Assembly: GCA_964446115.1 (NCBI GenBank)
Contig: CAYUNE010000011.1
Location: forward strand, 1 to 64,000
Origin: CAYUNE01 sp964446115
Lineage (GTDB): Bacteria > Desulfobacterota > Desulfobulbia > Desulfobulbales > Desulfobulbaceae
Reading direction: 5' to 3'
Length of the DNA stretch: 64,000 nucleotides
The notes beneath the pieces are model-generated. The model worked only from the letters and a program-made list of their open reading frames with translations. It searched no databases and was not told the DNA's origin. This document shows, piece after piece, positions 9,288-17,222 of the stretch (its first letter is position 1; each line of letters starts with the position of its first letter). The position numbers and the translations under genes were made by a program.

Positions 9288-9310
9288 CAGCCAAGAGGTA
9301 GCTTATACCG
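9288..9310. repeat. Short dispersed intergenic repeat, copy 1
   Basis: A 23-base sequence beginning CAGCCAAGAGGTAG and ending TTATACCG recurs at 22568-22590 with a single change. Both copies lie immediately after the stop of a gene (znuB here, lemA there). A shorter match (CAGCCAAGAG) is at 16898-16907 in the fabG-acpP gap. Confidence 0.6.
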
Positions 9311-9426
9311 CCGGGTTGTAAATTCTGTGAATGGTAAAAAAATCATCAAAACCGTCAGCAACGGTTTCCGGGGCTGTGGCCGCATCTGCGCGGCGGTGTC
9401 ACTCACATAAACAGGAGGAAAAGGAT

Positions 9427-9783
9427 ATGATCAAAGCTGCAGACCGGCGCGGAAGCCTGCTCTGTCTGGTCCTGGTTTTTCTGCTGATTGCCGGCGCCGC
9501 CGGTCTTGCCCTGGCCCATTCGGCCGTGCTCTGGTGCTATGTGGAAAAGGGGCGCGTCTTTGTGGAGGCCTTTTTCATGGGAGGAGAAAAGATCCGGGGG
9601 GGAAAGATCATCGTGGTGGATGCGGCGGGGAACAAGCTCCTGGAAGGAACCACCGACAAGGAGGGACTTTTCGACTTTGATCCTCCGATCCGCGATGATA
9701 TGACCGTTGTCCTGCGTCTTGACCAGGGTCACGGAACCGATTTCACCATCAGCAAAGAGGACTTCCGGGAAAAAAGCGAGTAA
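9427..9783 (+). CDS. Small exported protein with a carboxypeptidase-regulatory/CbiL-like beta fold
   Basis: The 118-residue product has a signal peptide (hydrophobic LCLVLVFLLIAGAAGLALA) followed directly by HSAVLWCYVEKGRVFVEAFFMGG. This resembles the short beta-sandwich domains (NikL/CbiL-like, carboxypeptidase-regulatory-like) accompanying nickel, cobalt and other metal importers: GGKIIVVDAAGNKLLEGTTDKEGLFDF is the repeat-like strand pair. ATG 9427 follows AGGAGGAAAAGG, a strong ribosome binding site. Position after znuABC suggests it belongs to the importer set. The metal and exact role are unknown. Confidence 0.65.
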   Translation: MIKAADRRGSLLCLVLVFLLIAGAAGLALAHSAVLWCYVEKGRVFVEAFFMGGEKIRGGKIIVVDAAGNKLLEGTTDKEGLFDFDPPIRDDMTVVLRLDQGHGTDFTISKEDFREKSE

Positions 9784-9830
9784 GCGATCACGGCTGCACG
9801 GACCGGGGGAGCTGTTTGTTTTTTCCTTTC

Positions 9831-9858
9831 TTGACAGGGACGGGATATTATTTATAGT
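9831..9858 (+). promoter_or_regulatory. Sigma-70-type promoter for the lipid-synthesis operon
   Basis: TTGACA at 9831-9836 and TATAGT at 9853-9858 are separated by 16 bases. They lie about 85 bp before the chosen start of the DUF177 gene, in the AT-rich gap after the metal-importer genes. This matches the consensus closely and is the best promoter for the genes from 9943 onward. Confidence 0.65.
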
Positions 9859-9942
9859 CAACGGCTATTTTATCATAGCGTCTCTTGTTCTTTTAGTATA
9901 ATATCACCCAGTTTGAGCAATTTTTCCAATACCTGCAAAGGG

Positions 9943-10467
9943 ATGGCGGGGTCGTTTTTGAAAATTAGATTCGACGAGATTTCAACCGGTTCCAATCGCT
10001 TTGAAATCAGGGATAACTCCTGGTTTCCGGCCCTGGAATTACGCAGATGCGCTCCCGTCGAGGCGGAGATCGTTCTCACCGGAAAAGAAGCCGGCAAGGT
10101 GGAGCTGTCGGGTTCGTTACACACTGCGGTGGAACTGGTCTGCGACCGCTGCCTGGCCGCCTGGCCCTTTGCCGTGGATGTATCCATGCACCTGATTTTC
10201 CACTGCCCGGACAGCGGATCGTGGCAGGTGCAGAACCTGGAGTGCTCCCGGAGTGATCTCGACACGGTGATGACCCGGGAACCGGTGATCGATCTCGGCG
10301 ATGTCCTGCGCCAGCAGCTCTATCTTGCCCTGCCGGACAAGCGCCTCTGTCGCTCCGATTGCCTGGGCCTGTGCGCCGGATGCGGCGCTGATCTGAACTC
10401 CGGCCCCTGCGGTTGCGACCGCGAGACTCCGGACTCGCCGTTTTCGATTTTGTCGGTTTTGAAATAA
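9943..10467 (+). CDS. yceD: DUF177 / YceD family protein
   Basis: The 174-residue product matches YceD/DUF177, a family almost always encoded directly before rpmF and linked to 23S rRNA or ribosome assembly. It has the internal CDRCLAAW motif (about residues 67-74) and a C-terminal cysteine set CRSDCLGLCAGCGADLN, which likely forms a metal site. ATG 9943 has a purine-rich AAAGGG just before it. An in-frame TTG at 9913 would add ten residues. It is followed by rpmF, as in most bacteria. Confidence 0.85.
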   Translation: MAGSFLKIRFDEISTGSNRFEIRDNSWFPALELRRCAPVEAEIVLTGKEAGKVELSGSLHTAVELVCDRCLAAWPFAVDVSMHLIFHCPDSGSWQVQNLECSRSDLDTVMTREPVIDLGDVLRQQLYLALPDKRLCRSDCLGLCAGCGADLNSGPCGCDRETPDSPFSILSVLK

Positions 10468-10472
10468 AAATT

Positions 10473-10495
10473 CCCTGAAACAACGGCTTTCAGGG
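10473..10495 (+). other. Hairpin between yceD and rpmF
   Basis: CCCTGAAA at 10473-10480 pairs perfectly with TTTCAGGG at 10488-10495 around a 7-base loop. No T-run follows, so it is unlikely to terminate. It may be a processing or stability element that lets rpmF be expressed differently from yceD. Confidence 0.5.
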
Positions 10496-10555
10496 CGTTC
10501 AAGAAGAAAAGAGAAAAAGAATCCAAGTAGAAGTTATATACGTACGGAGGGTACC

Positions 10556-10741
10556 ATGGCTTTACCGAAAAAACGTCATTCTCATTCCCGGACCCGCAAG
10601 CGTCGTTCCCACGACGCCCTGAAAAAACCCAACGTGGTGGAGTGTTCCGAATGCGGCGAACCCAAGCTGCCCCATCGGCTCTGCGGCGGCTGCGGCATTT
10701 ACAAGGGCAGGAGCGTGGTTCATCTCGAAGATGAGCTTTAG
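10556..10741 (+). CDS. rpmF: 50S ribosomal protein L32
   Basis: The 61-residue basic protein starts MALPKKRHSHSRTRKRRS, typical of L32, and has the zinc-ribbon cysteines in CSECGEPKLPHRLCGGCG (C-x2-C and C-x2-C). It is a component of the large ribosomal subunit. The ribosome binding site GGAGGG lies seven bases before the ATG. Keeping all four cysteines marks the zinc-binding form. Confidence 0.95.
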   Translation: MALPKKRHSHSRTRKRRSHDALKKPNVVECSECGEPKLPHRLCGGCGIYKGRSVVHLEDEL

Positions 10742-10842
10742 GAAAGAGAAGGTAAACAGCAACGAAGTTTCTGAAAATCAGCAACCCGTTCCACTGTCAT
10801 GGCTGCTGCCGAGACCGGGTTGCGGGCCGTTGGGTTGGATTT

Positions 10843-11853
10843 GTGCGAATTGCTCTTGATGTGATGGGTGGCGACCGCGGACCGGGTGAGATCATCCGCG
10901 GTGCTCTGCTGGCGGTGGACGAATATGACCTGGAGACGATCCTCCTTGGTCCCCGTGAGCTGATCGAAAAGGAGTTGACCCGGGCCGGATGCCCCGAGTC
11001 CGGACGCCGCCGTATTCACATTGAGCATGCCTCCCAGGCCGTGGGCATGGAAGAATCCCCGGTGGAGGCGATCCGCAAAAAAAAGGATTCCACCATTATG
11101 GTCGGCTTCGGACTGGTGAAGCAGGGAAAAGCGGATGCCCTGGTTTCGGCAGGTAACTCCGGCGCCACCATGGCCGCGGCAATCAAGAAACTGGGAAGAC
11201 TCGACAACGTCATCCGTCCCGGGATTGCCAGTATTTTTCCCACCCTGAAATCTCCCGTCGTTATCATGGATGTGGGGGCCAACGTCGAATGCCGCCCCCA
11301 ATACCTCTTTCAGTTTGCGGTCATGGCCTCCTCCTGCGCCCATGTACTCTTTGGGAACCAATCACCGAAGATAGGTCTGCTCAGTATCGGTGAAGAGGCG
11401 GGCAAGGGAAACACCCTGATCAAGGAAACCCATGATCTCCTGAAAAAAAGTTCCCTCGATTATGCCGGAAACGTCGAGGGGCGGGATGTTTTCCAGGGCA
11501 ACGTCGATGTGATCGTCTGCGACGGTTTTGTCGGCAATATCTGTCTGAAGATCAGCGAAGGGCTGGCCGAGGCGGCCATGAAGATGCTGGGGCAGGAGAT
11601 AAAAAAATCCCTGCCGGCTCAGCTGGGCTATCTGCTGGCAAGAAAGGCCTTCCGCGATTTCAGGAAACGGGTTGACTATGCCGAATATGGAGGAGCGCCC
11701 CTCCTGGGCATCAACGGTATCGGAATCATCAGCCACGGCAAATCCACGGCCCTGGCCATAAAAAACGCCATCAAGGTTGCCGTGGATATGGTCGACAACC
11801 GGGTCAACGATTCCATCGTTGCCACCCTTGCCCGGAACAATCTGCATCCATGA
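10843..11853 (+). CDS. plsX: Phosphate acyltransferase PlsX
   Basis: The 336-residue enzyme converts acyl-ACP and phosphate to acyl-phosphate, the first committed step of phospholipid synthesis in most bacteria. The family start is clear (RIALDVMGGDRGP), followed by SAGNSGA, the VIMDVGANVEC loop and VVCDGFVGNICLK-type (here VIVCDGFVGN) sequence. The GTG start at 10843 fits the family N-terminus exactly. The end overlaps fabH by four bases (ATGA), so the two are coupled. Confidence 0.95.
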   Translation: MRIALDVMGGDRGPGEIIRGALLAVDEYDLETILLGPRELIEKELTRAGCPESGRRRIHIEHASQAVGMEESPVEAIRKKKDSTIMVGFGLVKQGKADALVSAGNSGATMAAAIKKLGRLDNVIRPGIASIFPTLKSPVVIMDVGANVECRPQYLFQFAVMASSCAHVLFGNQSPKIGLLSIGEEAGKGNTLIKETHDLLKKSSLDYAGNVEGRDVFQGNVDVIVCDGFVGNICLKISEGLAEAAMKMLGQEIKKSLPAQLGYLLARKAFRDFRKRVDYAEYGGAPLLGINGIGIISHGKSTALAIKNAIKVAVDMVDNRVNDSIVATLARNNLHP

Positions 11854-12824
11854 AACACGCCGCCATCCTGGGTACCGGATCCTCTCTGCCCCAGCGGATA
11901 CTGACCAACGAAGATCTCGAAGAGCTGGTAGATACCTCCGACGAGTGGATCACCACCAGAACCGGAATCAGGCAGCGCCGCCTGGCCGGACCGGGAGAGG
12001 AGACCCACCGGCTGGCGGCCCGGGCCGCCGCCGAGGCCATGGATATGGCCGGGATTGATGCAAACGATATCGACCTGATCATCGTCGCCACCATGACGCC
12101 GCACATGATCATGCCGTCGTGTGCCTGCTATGTCCAGGCCGAGATCGGTGCCCATGCCGCCTTTGCCTATGATATCAATGCGGCCTGTTCCGGTTTTGTT
12201 TACGGCCTTGATCTGGCGGACCGCTATATCAGCACCCGGCCGGAGATGACAATTTTACTGATCGGTGCCGAAAATCTCTCGGCACGGGTCAACTGGCGGG
12301 ATCGCAACACCTGCATTCTGTTCGGTGACGGCGCCGGCGCCTGTGTGCTCGGCGGCAGCGGCAGGGCCGGAGTGATCGACAGCGTGCTGGCGGCCGACGG
12401 CCGGTTGGCCGAACTGCTCTACACCCATGCGCCGCCCAGCATGAACCCCGATATCGGGCGCCAGGGAAAGGCTGACTGCGTTATCGAGATGGCGGGCAGG
12501 GATGTCTTCAGGCATGCGGTGAGGGCAATGACCGATGCCGTCTCGACCCTGCTTGCCCGGCAGGACCTCGGGGTGGAGAATATCGCGCTGGTCATCCCGC
12601 ATCAGGCCAATATCCGTATCCTCAACAAGGTGATGAGCAGCCTGGGCATCCCCGCTGAAAAGGTCTTCGTCAATGTTGAAAAGTACGGCAATACCTCGGC
12701 GGCAAGTATTCCCATCGCCCTGGACGAGGCGAACCGTCAGGGCCGTCTGGCCGGCGGCGACCTGCTGCTGACCTGTTCCTTCGGGGGCGGGTTCACCTGG
12801 GGTGCCCTGCTGATGAAATGGTAA
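11850..12824 (+). CDS. fabH: Beta-ketoacyl-ACP synthase III
   Basis: The 324-residue condensing enzyme starts fatty-acid synthesis by joining acetyl-CoA to malonyl-ACP. The catalytic triad is present: Cys113 in NAACSGFVYGL, His in IPHQANIRI and Asn in KYGNTSAAS. The N-terminal TSDEWITTRTGIRQRR is the usual CoA-binding segment. It overlaps plsX by four bases. The next gene is not fabD, as would be expected, but an acyl-CoA dehydrogenase. Confidence 0.95.
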   Translation: MKHAAILGTGSSLPQRILTNEDLEELVDTSDEWITTRTGIRQRRLAGPGEETHRLAARAAAEAMDMAGIDANDIDLIIVATMTPHMIMPSCACYVQAEIGAHAAFAYDINAACSGFVYGLDLADRYISTRPEMTILLIGAENLSARVNWRDRNTCILFGDGAGACVLGGSGRAGVIDSVLAADGRLAELLYTHAPPSMNPDIGRQGKADCVIEMAGRDVFRHAVRAMTDAVSTLLARQDLGVENIALVIPHQANIRILNKVMSSLGIPAEKVFVNVEKYGNTSAASIPIALDEANRQGRLAGGDLLLTCSFGGGFTWGALLMKW

Positions 12825-12890
12825 ACAGAGAAGGGGGCCGGCCTGTCCGGCGCGGTTTTTCCCCGCATGAATCGTGAAAAGGAGAGAGAA

Positions 12891-14039
12891 GTGGACTATT
12901 TTTTATCTGAAGAACAGCAGATGATCGTTGATATCGCCCGACAGATCACCGACGAAAAAATCATTCCGGTTCGGGCTGAACTCGATGAAAAAAATGAATT
13001 TGCCACCTCGATCATGCAGGATATTGCCAAGGCCGACCTTTTCGGGCTCTTTGTCCCCGAGGAATACGGCGGATTCGGCGGCGGCTGTTTCGAGATTGCC
13101 CTGGCCCTGGAACAGTTGGCCAGGGGATGCGTGGGTGTGGCCACCAGTTACGCCGCCAGCGCCCTGGGTATCTTTCCGGTTCTCTTTTCCGGCAGCAAGG
13201 AGATGAAGGAAAAGTATCTGCCCGATATCGCCACCGGCAGCCGATGGGCCGCCTTCGGTCTCACCGAGGCAGGCGCGGGCAGTGATGCCGGCGGCATCAA
13301 GACCACGGCGGTGCTCGATGGCGACGAGTGGGTGCTCAACGGCACCAAACAGTGGATAACAAACGGCGGAGAATCGCAGATCTACACCATCGTCGCCCTC
13401 ACCGATCCCACCAAAGGGGCGCGGGGCGCCTCCATCTTCGTTGTCGAGGATGGCGACCCCGGCTTTTCATACGGCAAGAAGGAGGACAAGATGGGCATCC
13501 GCTCCTCCGCCACCCGCGAACTCATACTCAAGGATTGCCGGATTCCCGCCGACCGCATTGTCGGCCGCAAGGGAACAGGTTTCATCACGGTAATGAAGAC
13601 CCTGGATGTGTCCCGCCCCGGTATCGCCTCTTTGGGTCTCGGTCTGGGGCAGGCCGCCCTGGACGAGGCGGTTCCCTATGCCAAGCAGCGGATCCAGTTC
13701 GGCAAGCCCATCATTTCCTTTCAGGCGGTTCAGCACATGCTGGCCGATATGGCCATGCAGCTGGAGGCGGCCCGGGCCCTGGTCTACGCGGCGGCCAAGC
13801 ATATCGACGCCCATCCCAAGAAGATGAGCAAGGCCTCTTCCATGTGTAAGGTCTTTGCCACCGACATGGCCATGAAGGTGACCACGGACGCCGTCCAGGT
13901 GCTCGGCGGCTATGGCTATATGAAGGAGTATCCGGTGGAGAAGATGATGCGGGATGCCAAGATCCTGCAGATCTACGAGGGAACCAATCAGATCCAGAGA
14001 AACGTCATCGGCCAGGAGCTCAACAAGGAGTATTCCTGA
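12891..14039 (+). CDS. Acyl-CoA dehydrogenase
   Basis: The 382-residue flavoprotein belongs to the acyl-CoA dehydrogenase family (short/medium-chain type), which interconverts acyl-CoA and 2-enoyl-CoA with electrons passing to Etf. Visible features are FGLTEAGAGSDAG (FAD/substrate loop), WVLNGTKQWITNGG, the RIQFGKPIISFQAVQ helix and the C-terminal IYEGTNQIQRNVI, whose glutamate is the likely catalytic base. The GTG at 12891 is preferred: GGAGAG lies just upstream and the product then begins MDYFLSEEQQMI, as family members do. An ATG at 12867 would add eight residues without a ribosome binding site. The genes for its presumed electron acceptor, etfB and etfA, follow directly. Confidence 0.92.
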   Translation: MDYFLSEEQQMIVDIARQITDEKIIPVRAELDEKNEFATSIMQDIAKADLFGLFVPEEYGGFGGGCFEIALALEQLARGCVGVATSYAASALGIFPVLFSGSKEMKEKYLPDIATGSRWAAFGLTEAGAGSDAGGIKTTAVLDGDEWVLNGTKQWITNGGESQIYTIVALTDPTKGARGASIFVVEDGDPGFSYGKKEDKMGIRSSATRELILKDCRIPADRIVGRKGTGFITVMKTLDVSRPGIASLGLGLGQAALDEAVPYAKQRIQFGKPIISFQAVQHMLADMAMQLEAARALVYAAAKHIDAHPKKMSKASSMCKVFATDMAMKVTTDAVQVLGGYGYMKEYPVEKMMRDAKILQIYEGTNQIQRNVIGQELNKEYS

Positions 14040-14087
14040 TCAGGTCGTCCACCGGTCAACCCGCGTTTTATTCAAGAACAGCGCCCC

Positions 14088-14882
14088 ATGAACATACTCG
14101 TTTGCATTAAACAGGTGCCGGACACCAAGGATGTACGGCTCGATCCGGAAACCAACACCCTCGCCCGCAGCGGCGTGGAAAGCATCATGAATCCCTTTGA
14201 TCGTCACGCCCTGGAAGAGGGGGTACGTCTCAGGGAAGAACACGGCGGCCGGGTCACGGCGCTCTCCATGGGACCGCCCCAGGCCGAGGAGGTACTCAGG
14301 GAGGCGATTTCATGCGGCGCCGATGACGGCGTGCTGGTGTCGGACCGCGCCTTTGCCGGGGCCGACACCTGGGCGACATCCTATACCCTGGCCCGCACCA
14401 TCGAAACCATTGAGGCGGAAAACGGAGAAAAGTTTCATCTGGTGCTCTGCGGCAAGCAGGCAATCGACGGCGACACCGCCCAGGTGGGGCCCGGAGTGGC
14501 CGGTCGTCTCAACCTGCCATATGTCACCTGTGTCCAGAAGATCCGGCAATCGACCGACTCCTCTTTACAGGTTGAACGGATGATGGATGACGGGTATGAT
14601 GTGGTGGCCCTGCCGCTGCCCGCCCTGCTCACCGTGGTCAAGGATATCAACGAGCCCCGGGTGCCCTCGCTCAAGGGCAAGATGCGGGCCAGGAAAGCCG
14701 ACATCAGGGTGATGAGCGCCGCCGATGTCCAGGCGGATTCAGCCTGCATCGGTCTGGCCGGATCCCCGACGCGCGTGGTTGATGTCTTTGCACCGCAACC
14801 CCGGGGAGAGCGCACCGTCTTTGCCGGCACCCTTGAGGAGCAGGTGGAGCAACTGGTCGAAAGACTGGAAAGTTATCTCTAG
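14088..14882 (+). CDS. etfB: Electron transfer flavoprotein beta subunit
   Basis: The 264-residue subunit has the family start MNILVCIKQVPDTKDVRLD, the NPFDRHALEEGVRL segment, and the nucleotide-binding LCGKQAIDGDTAQVGP motif. With EtfA it carries electrons between the neighbouring dehydrogenase and other redox partners. The loop composition resembles anaerobe Etfs, but whether a second FAD allows electron bifurcation cannot be read by eye. It is followed 10 bp later by etfA. Confidence 0.93.
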   Translation: MNILVCIKQVPDTKDVRLDPETNTLARSGVESIMNPFDRHALEEGVRLREEHGGRVTALSMGPPQAEEVLREAISCGADDGVLVSDRAFAGADTWATSYTLARTIETIEAENGEKFHLVLCGKQAIDGDTAQVGPGVAGRLNLPYVTCVQKIRQSTDSSLQVERMMDDGYDVVALPLPALLTVVKDINEPRVPSLKGKMRARKADIRVMSAADVQADSACIGLAGSPTRVVDVFAPQPRGERTVFAGTLEEQVEQLVERLESYL

Positions 14883-14892
14883 AAAGTAGACT

Positions 14893-16086
14893 ATGCTGAT
14901 TGTTGACGTCGAAAAATGTATCGGGTGCGGTGTCTGCGAGGAAACCTGCGCCTTTGGGGCCATTACCGTTGAAGACGGCTTGGCGGTGGTAGGTGATGGT
15001 TGTACTCTTTGCGGATCCTGTGTGGATAACTGCGAGGTCGAGGCCCTGCATATCGAGGATGACGGCCGAATCGCCCGGGTCGATAAAGATGAGTGGTCCG
15101 GCATCTGGGTTTATGCGGAGTGGCGCGGCGGCGAAGTTGCGCCGGTGAGTTATGAACTGCTGGGAATCGGCAGCCGACTTGCCGAGCAGCGCGGCGTTGA
15201 GCTGAGCGCTGTGCTGATGGGCGCCGATCTCGGCGATCTGCCGGAATCGCTCATCGCCGCAGGCGCGGATGTCGTCTACGAGATTGACGATCCGGCCCTT
15301 GCCCCTTTTCGCGAAGATGTCTATGGCGCCGTGCTTGAGGATCTCATCCGTACCCACCGGCCCGAGGTTGTCCTTGCCGGGGCTACGGCCATGGGCAGAT
15401 CAGTGATTCCCCAGGTGGCCACCTCCCTGGGGGCCGGACTCACCGCCGACTGTACCGGGCTTGAGATCCGTCGGCAGGATGGGGCATTGCTGCAGACACG
15501 ACCGGCCTTCGGCGGTAATATCATGGCCACCATCGAATGTCCGGACTCCCGGCCGCAGATGGCCACGGTACGACCCCGGGTCATGAAGGCGCTGGAGCCC
15601 GATGCGGAGCGCAGCGGCAGGAGGATCGCGGTGAAACCCCAGGTCGAGCTGCTGCGTTCCCGGGTGGAGGTGCTGGAAAGCGTCATGGGTGAGGAGGAAC
15701 AGGTCAATATCCATGAAGCCGATATCCTGGTAGCCGGCGGCCGGGGTCTCGAAGATGAAAAGGGATTCGAGCTGATCCGCGAGCTCGCCGCCGAACTGGG
15801 CGGAGCGGTTTCGGCATCGCGGGCAGCGGTGGACGCCGGCTGGATTTCCTATCCGCACCAGGTGGGCCAGACCGGCAAGACCGTCTGTCCCAAACTCTAT
15901 ATCGCCTGCGGTATCTCCGGGGCGGTGCAGCATGCCGTGGGCATGCAGTCCTCGGAGACCATTGTGGCGATCAACCGGGATCGGCAGGCGCCCATTTTCG
16001 ACATCGCCACCTACGGGCTGGTGGGAGACCTCTTCGAGGTGATCCCGTTGCTTATCAAGAAAATCCGGGAAAGGCGGGGACAATGA
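14893..16086 (+). CDS. etfA: Electron transfer flavoprotein alpha subunit with N-terminal 2[4Fe-4S] ferredoxin domain
   Basis: The 397-residue product has two [4Fe-4S] motifs at the N-terminus, CIGCGVCEETC (from residue 9) and CTLCGSCVDNC, then the EtfA domains. The C-terminal FAD-binding part is complete: GASRAAVDAGWI-type (here SASRAAVDAGWISYP), QVGQTGKTV, GISGAVQHAVGM and AINRDRQAPIFDIATYGLVGDLFEV. Ferredoxin-fused EtfA is known from strict anaerobes and suggests electron exchange with ferredoxin or a membrane iron-sulfur oxidoreductase. The end overlaps fabG by four bases, so this redox module is physically locked into the fatty-acid operon. Confidence 0.93.
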   Translation: MLIVDVEKCIGCGVCEETCAFGAITVEDGLAVVGDGCTLCGSCVDNCEVEALHIEDDGRIARVDKDEWSGIWVYAEWRGGEVAPVSYELLGIGSRLAEQRGVELSAVLMGADLGDLPESLIAAGADVVYEIDDPALAPFREDVYGAVLEDLIRTHRPEVVLAGATAMGRSVIPQVATSLGAGLTADCTGLEIRRQDGALLQTRPAFGGNIMATIECPDSRPQMATVRPRVMKALEPDAERSGRRIAVKPQVELLRSRVEVLESVMGEEEQVNIHEADILVAGGRGLEDEKGFELIRELAAELGGAVSASRAAVDAGWISYPHQVGQTGKTVCPKLYIACGISGAVQHAVGMQSSETIVAINRDRQAPIFDIATYGLVGDLFEVIPLLIKKIRERRGQ

Positions 16087-16829
16087 GTTTGGAAAAAAAT
16101 ATAGCCCTGGTTACCGGCGGCAGCCGGGGAATCGGCAGGGCGGTCTGTTTGCGGCTCGCCTCCATGGGAGCTTATGTGGGAATCAACTATGTAGCCAATC
16201 CCGCAGCCGCCGAGGAAACCCTGTCTCTGATACGGGATGCGGGCGGCAGCGGTTTTGCCGTCGGCTTTGATGTTGCCGACTCCAGGGCGGTGCAGGCCGC
16301 TTTTAAGGAGATAAACGCCGACCATGGTCCGGTGGACATCCTGGTCAACAACGCCGGCATTACCCGCGACGGTCTCATGGCCCGCATGAAAGACGCCGAC
16401 TGGGACGCGGTTCTCGCCACCAACCTCAAGGGTATGTTCAACTGCTCCAAGGCGGCGGCCCGTCAGATGATGAAAAAACGACGGGGCAGGATCATCAGTA
16501 TCACCTCGGTTATCGGTTTTCTCGGAAATGCCGGACAAACGAACTATGCCGCGGCCAAGGCGGGAATGGTGGGATTGAGCCGCTCCATGGCCAGGGAGTT
16601 CGCCGCCCGCAATATCACGGTCAACTGCGTGGCGCCCGGATATATTGTTACCGATATGACCGCCGGCCTGTCCGATGACATAAAAGAGGCCATCCGGGCC
16701 CAGGTTCCCCTGGGAAGCCTGGGCAGTCCGGAGGATGTTGCCGCTGCCGTCGGCTATCTGGCTTCCCCCGAGGCCGCCTACGTGACCGGACAGGTGATTC
16801 ATGTCAACGGCGGTATGTATATGGGATAG
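16083..16829 (+). CDS. fabG: 3-oxoacyl-ACP reductase
   Basis: The 248-residue short-chain dehydrogenase reduces 3-ketoacyl-ACP with NADPH. It has the TGGSRGIG cofactor loop, NNAG, catalytic Ser in SITSVIGF and the YAAAK Tyr/Lys pair, and the C-terminal YVTGQVIHVNGGMYM. Length and motifs are those of FabG rather than a general SDR. It starts inside the etfA stop (ATGA overlap) and is followed by a 154-bp gap before acpP. Confidence 0.93.
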   Translation: MSLEKNIALVTGGSRGIGRAVCLRLASMGAYVGINYVANPAAAEETLSLIRDAGGSGFAVGFDVADSRAVQAAFKEINADHGPVDILVNNAGITRDGLMARMKDADWDAVLATNLKGMFNCSKAAARQMMKKRRGRIISITSVIGFLGNAGQTNYAAAKAGMVGLSRSMAREFAARNITVNCVAPGYIVTDMTAGLSDDIKEAIRAQVPLGSLGSPEDVAAAVGYLASPEAAYVTGQVIHVNGGMYMG

Positions 16830-16983
16830 CTGTTACGGCCCGCGGCCGCGGCAGGGTCGGGAACAGTGGTGTCACACCTTGAAGCGGCGTAATTGGTCAG
16901 CCAAGAGATTGTCGGGAGCCGGGCTTTACCAGGCATCCGAAAACCTAAACACAATACATATTTAATCGACAAGGAGAGTTACG

Positions 16984-17220
16984 ATGGCAGCTGAAAGCAA
17001 AATGATCGACATCATCGTTGAGCAGTTGAGCGTGGACAGGGACAAGGTCGTGCCCGGGGCCTCTTTCATTGATGATCTGGGCGCGGATTCTCTGGATCTG
17101 GTGGAGCTCATCATGGCCATGGAAGAGGAGTTTGACGTGGAAATTCCGGATGAGGATGCCGAAAAGATCGCCACGGTTCAGAACGCCATCGACTATATCG
17201 ACAACCTGAAAAAGGGGTAG
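16984..17220 (+). CDS. acpP: Acyl carrier protein
   Basis: The 78-residue acidic protein carries the phosphopantetheine serine in GADSLDLVELIMAMEEEF and otherwise matches AcpP. It holds growing acyl chains for the Fab enzymes encoded around it. AAGGAG just before the ATG is a strong ribosome binding site. The preceding 154-bp gap could contain a separate promoter, but I could not assign one with confidence. Confidence 0.96.
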   Translation: MAAESKMIDIIVEQLSVDRDKVVPGASFIDDLGADSLDLVELIMAMEEEFDVEIPDEDAEKIATVQNAIDYIDNLKKG

Positions 17221-17222
17221 GC

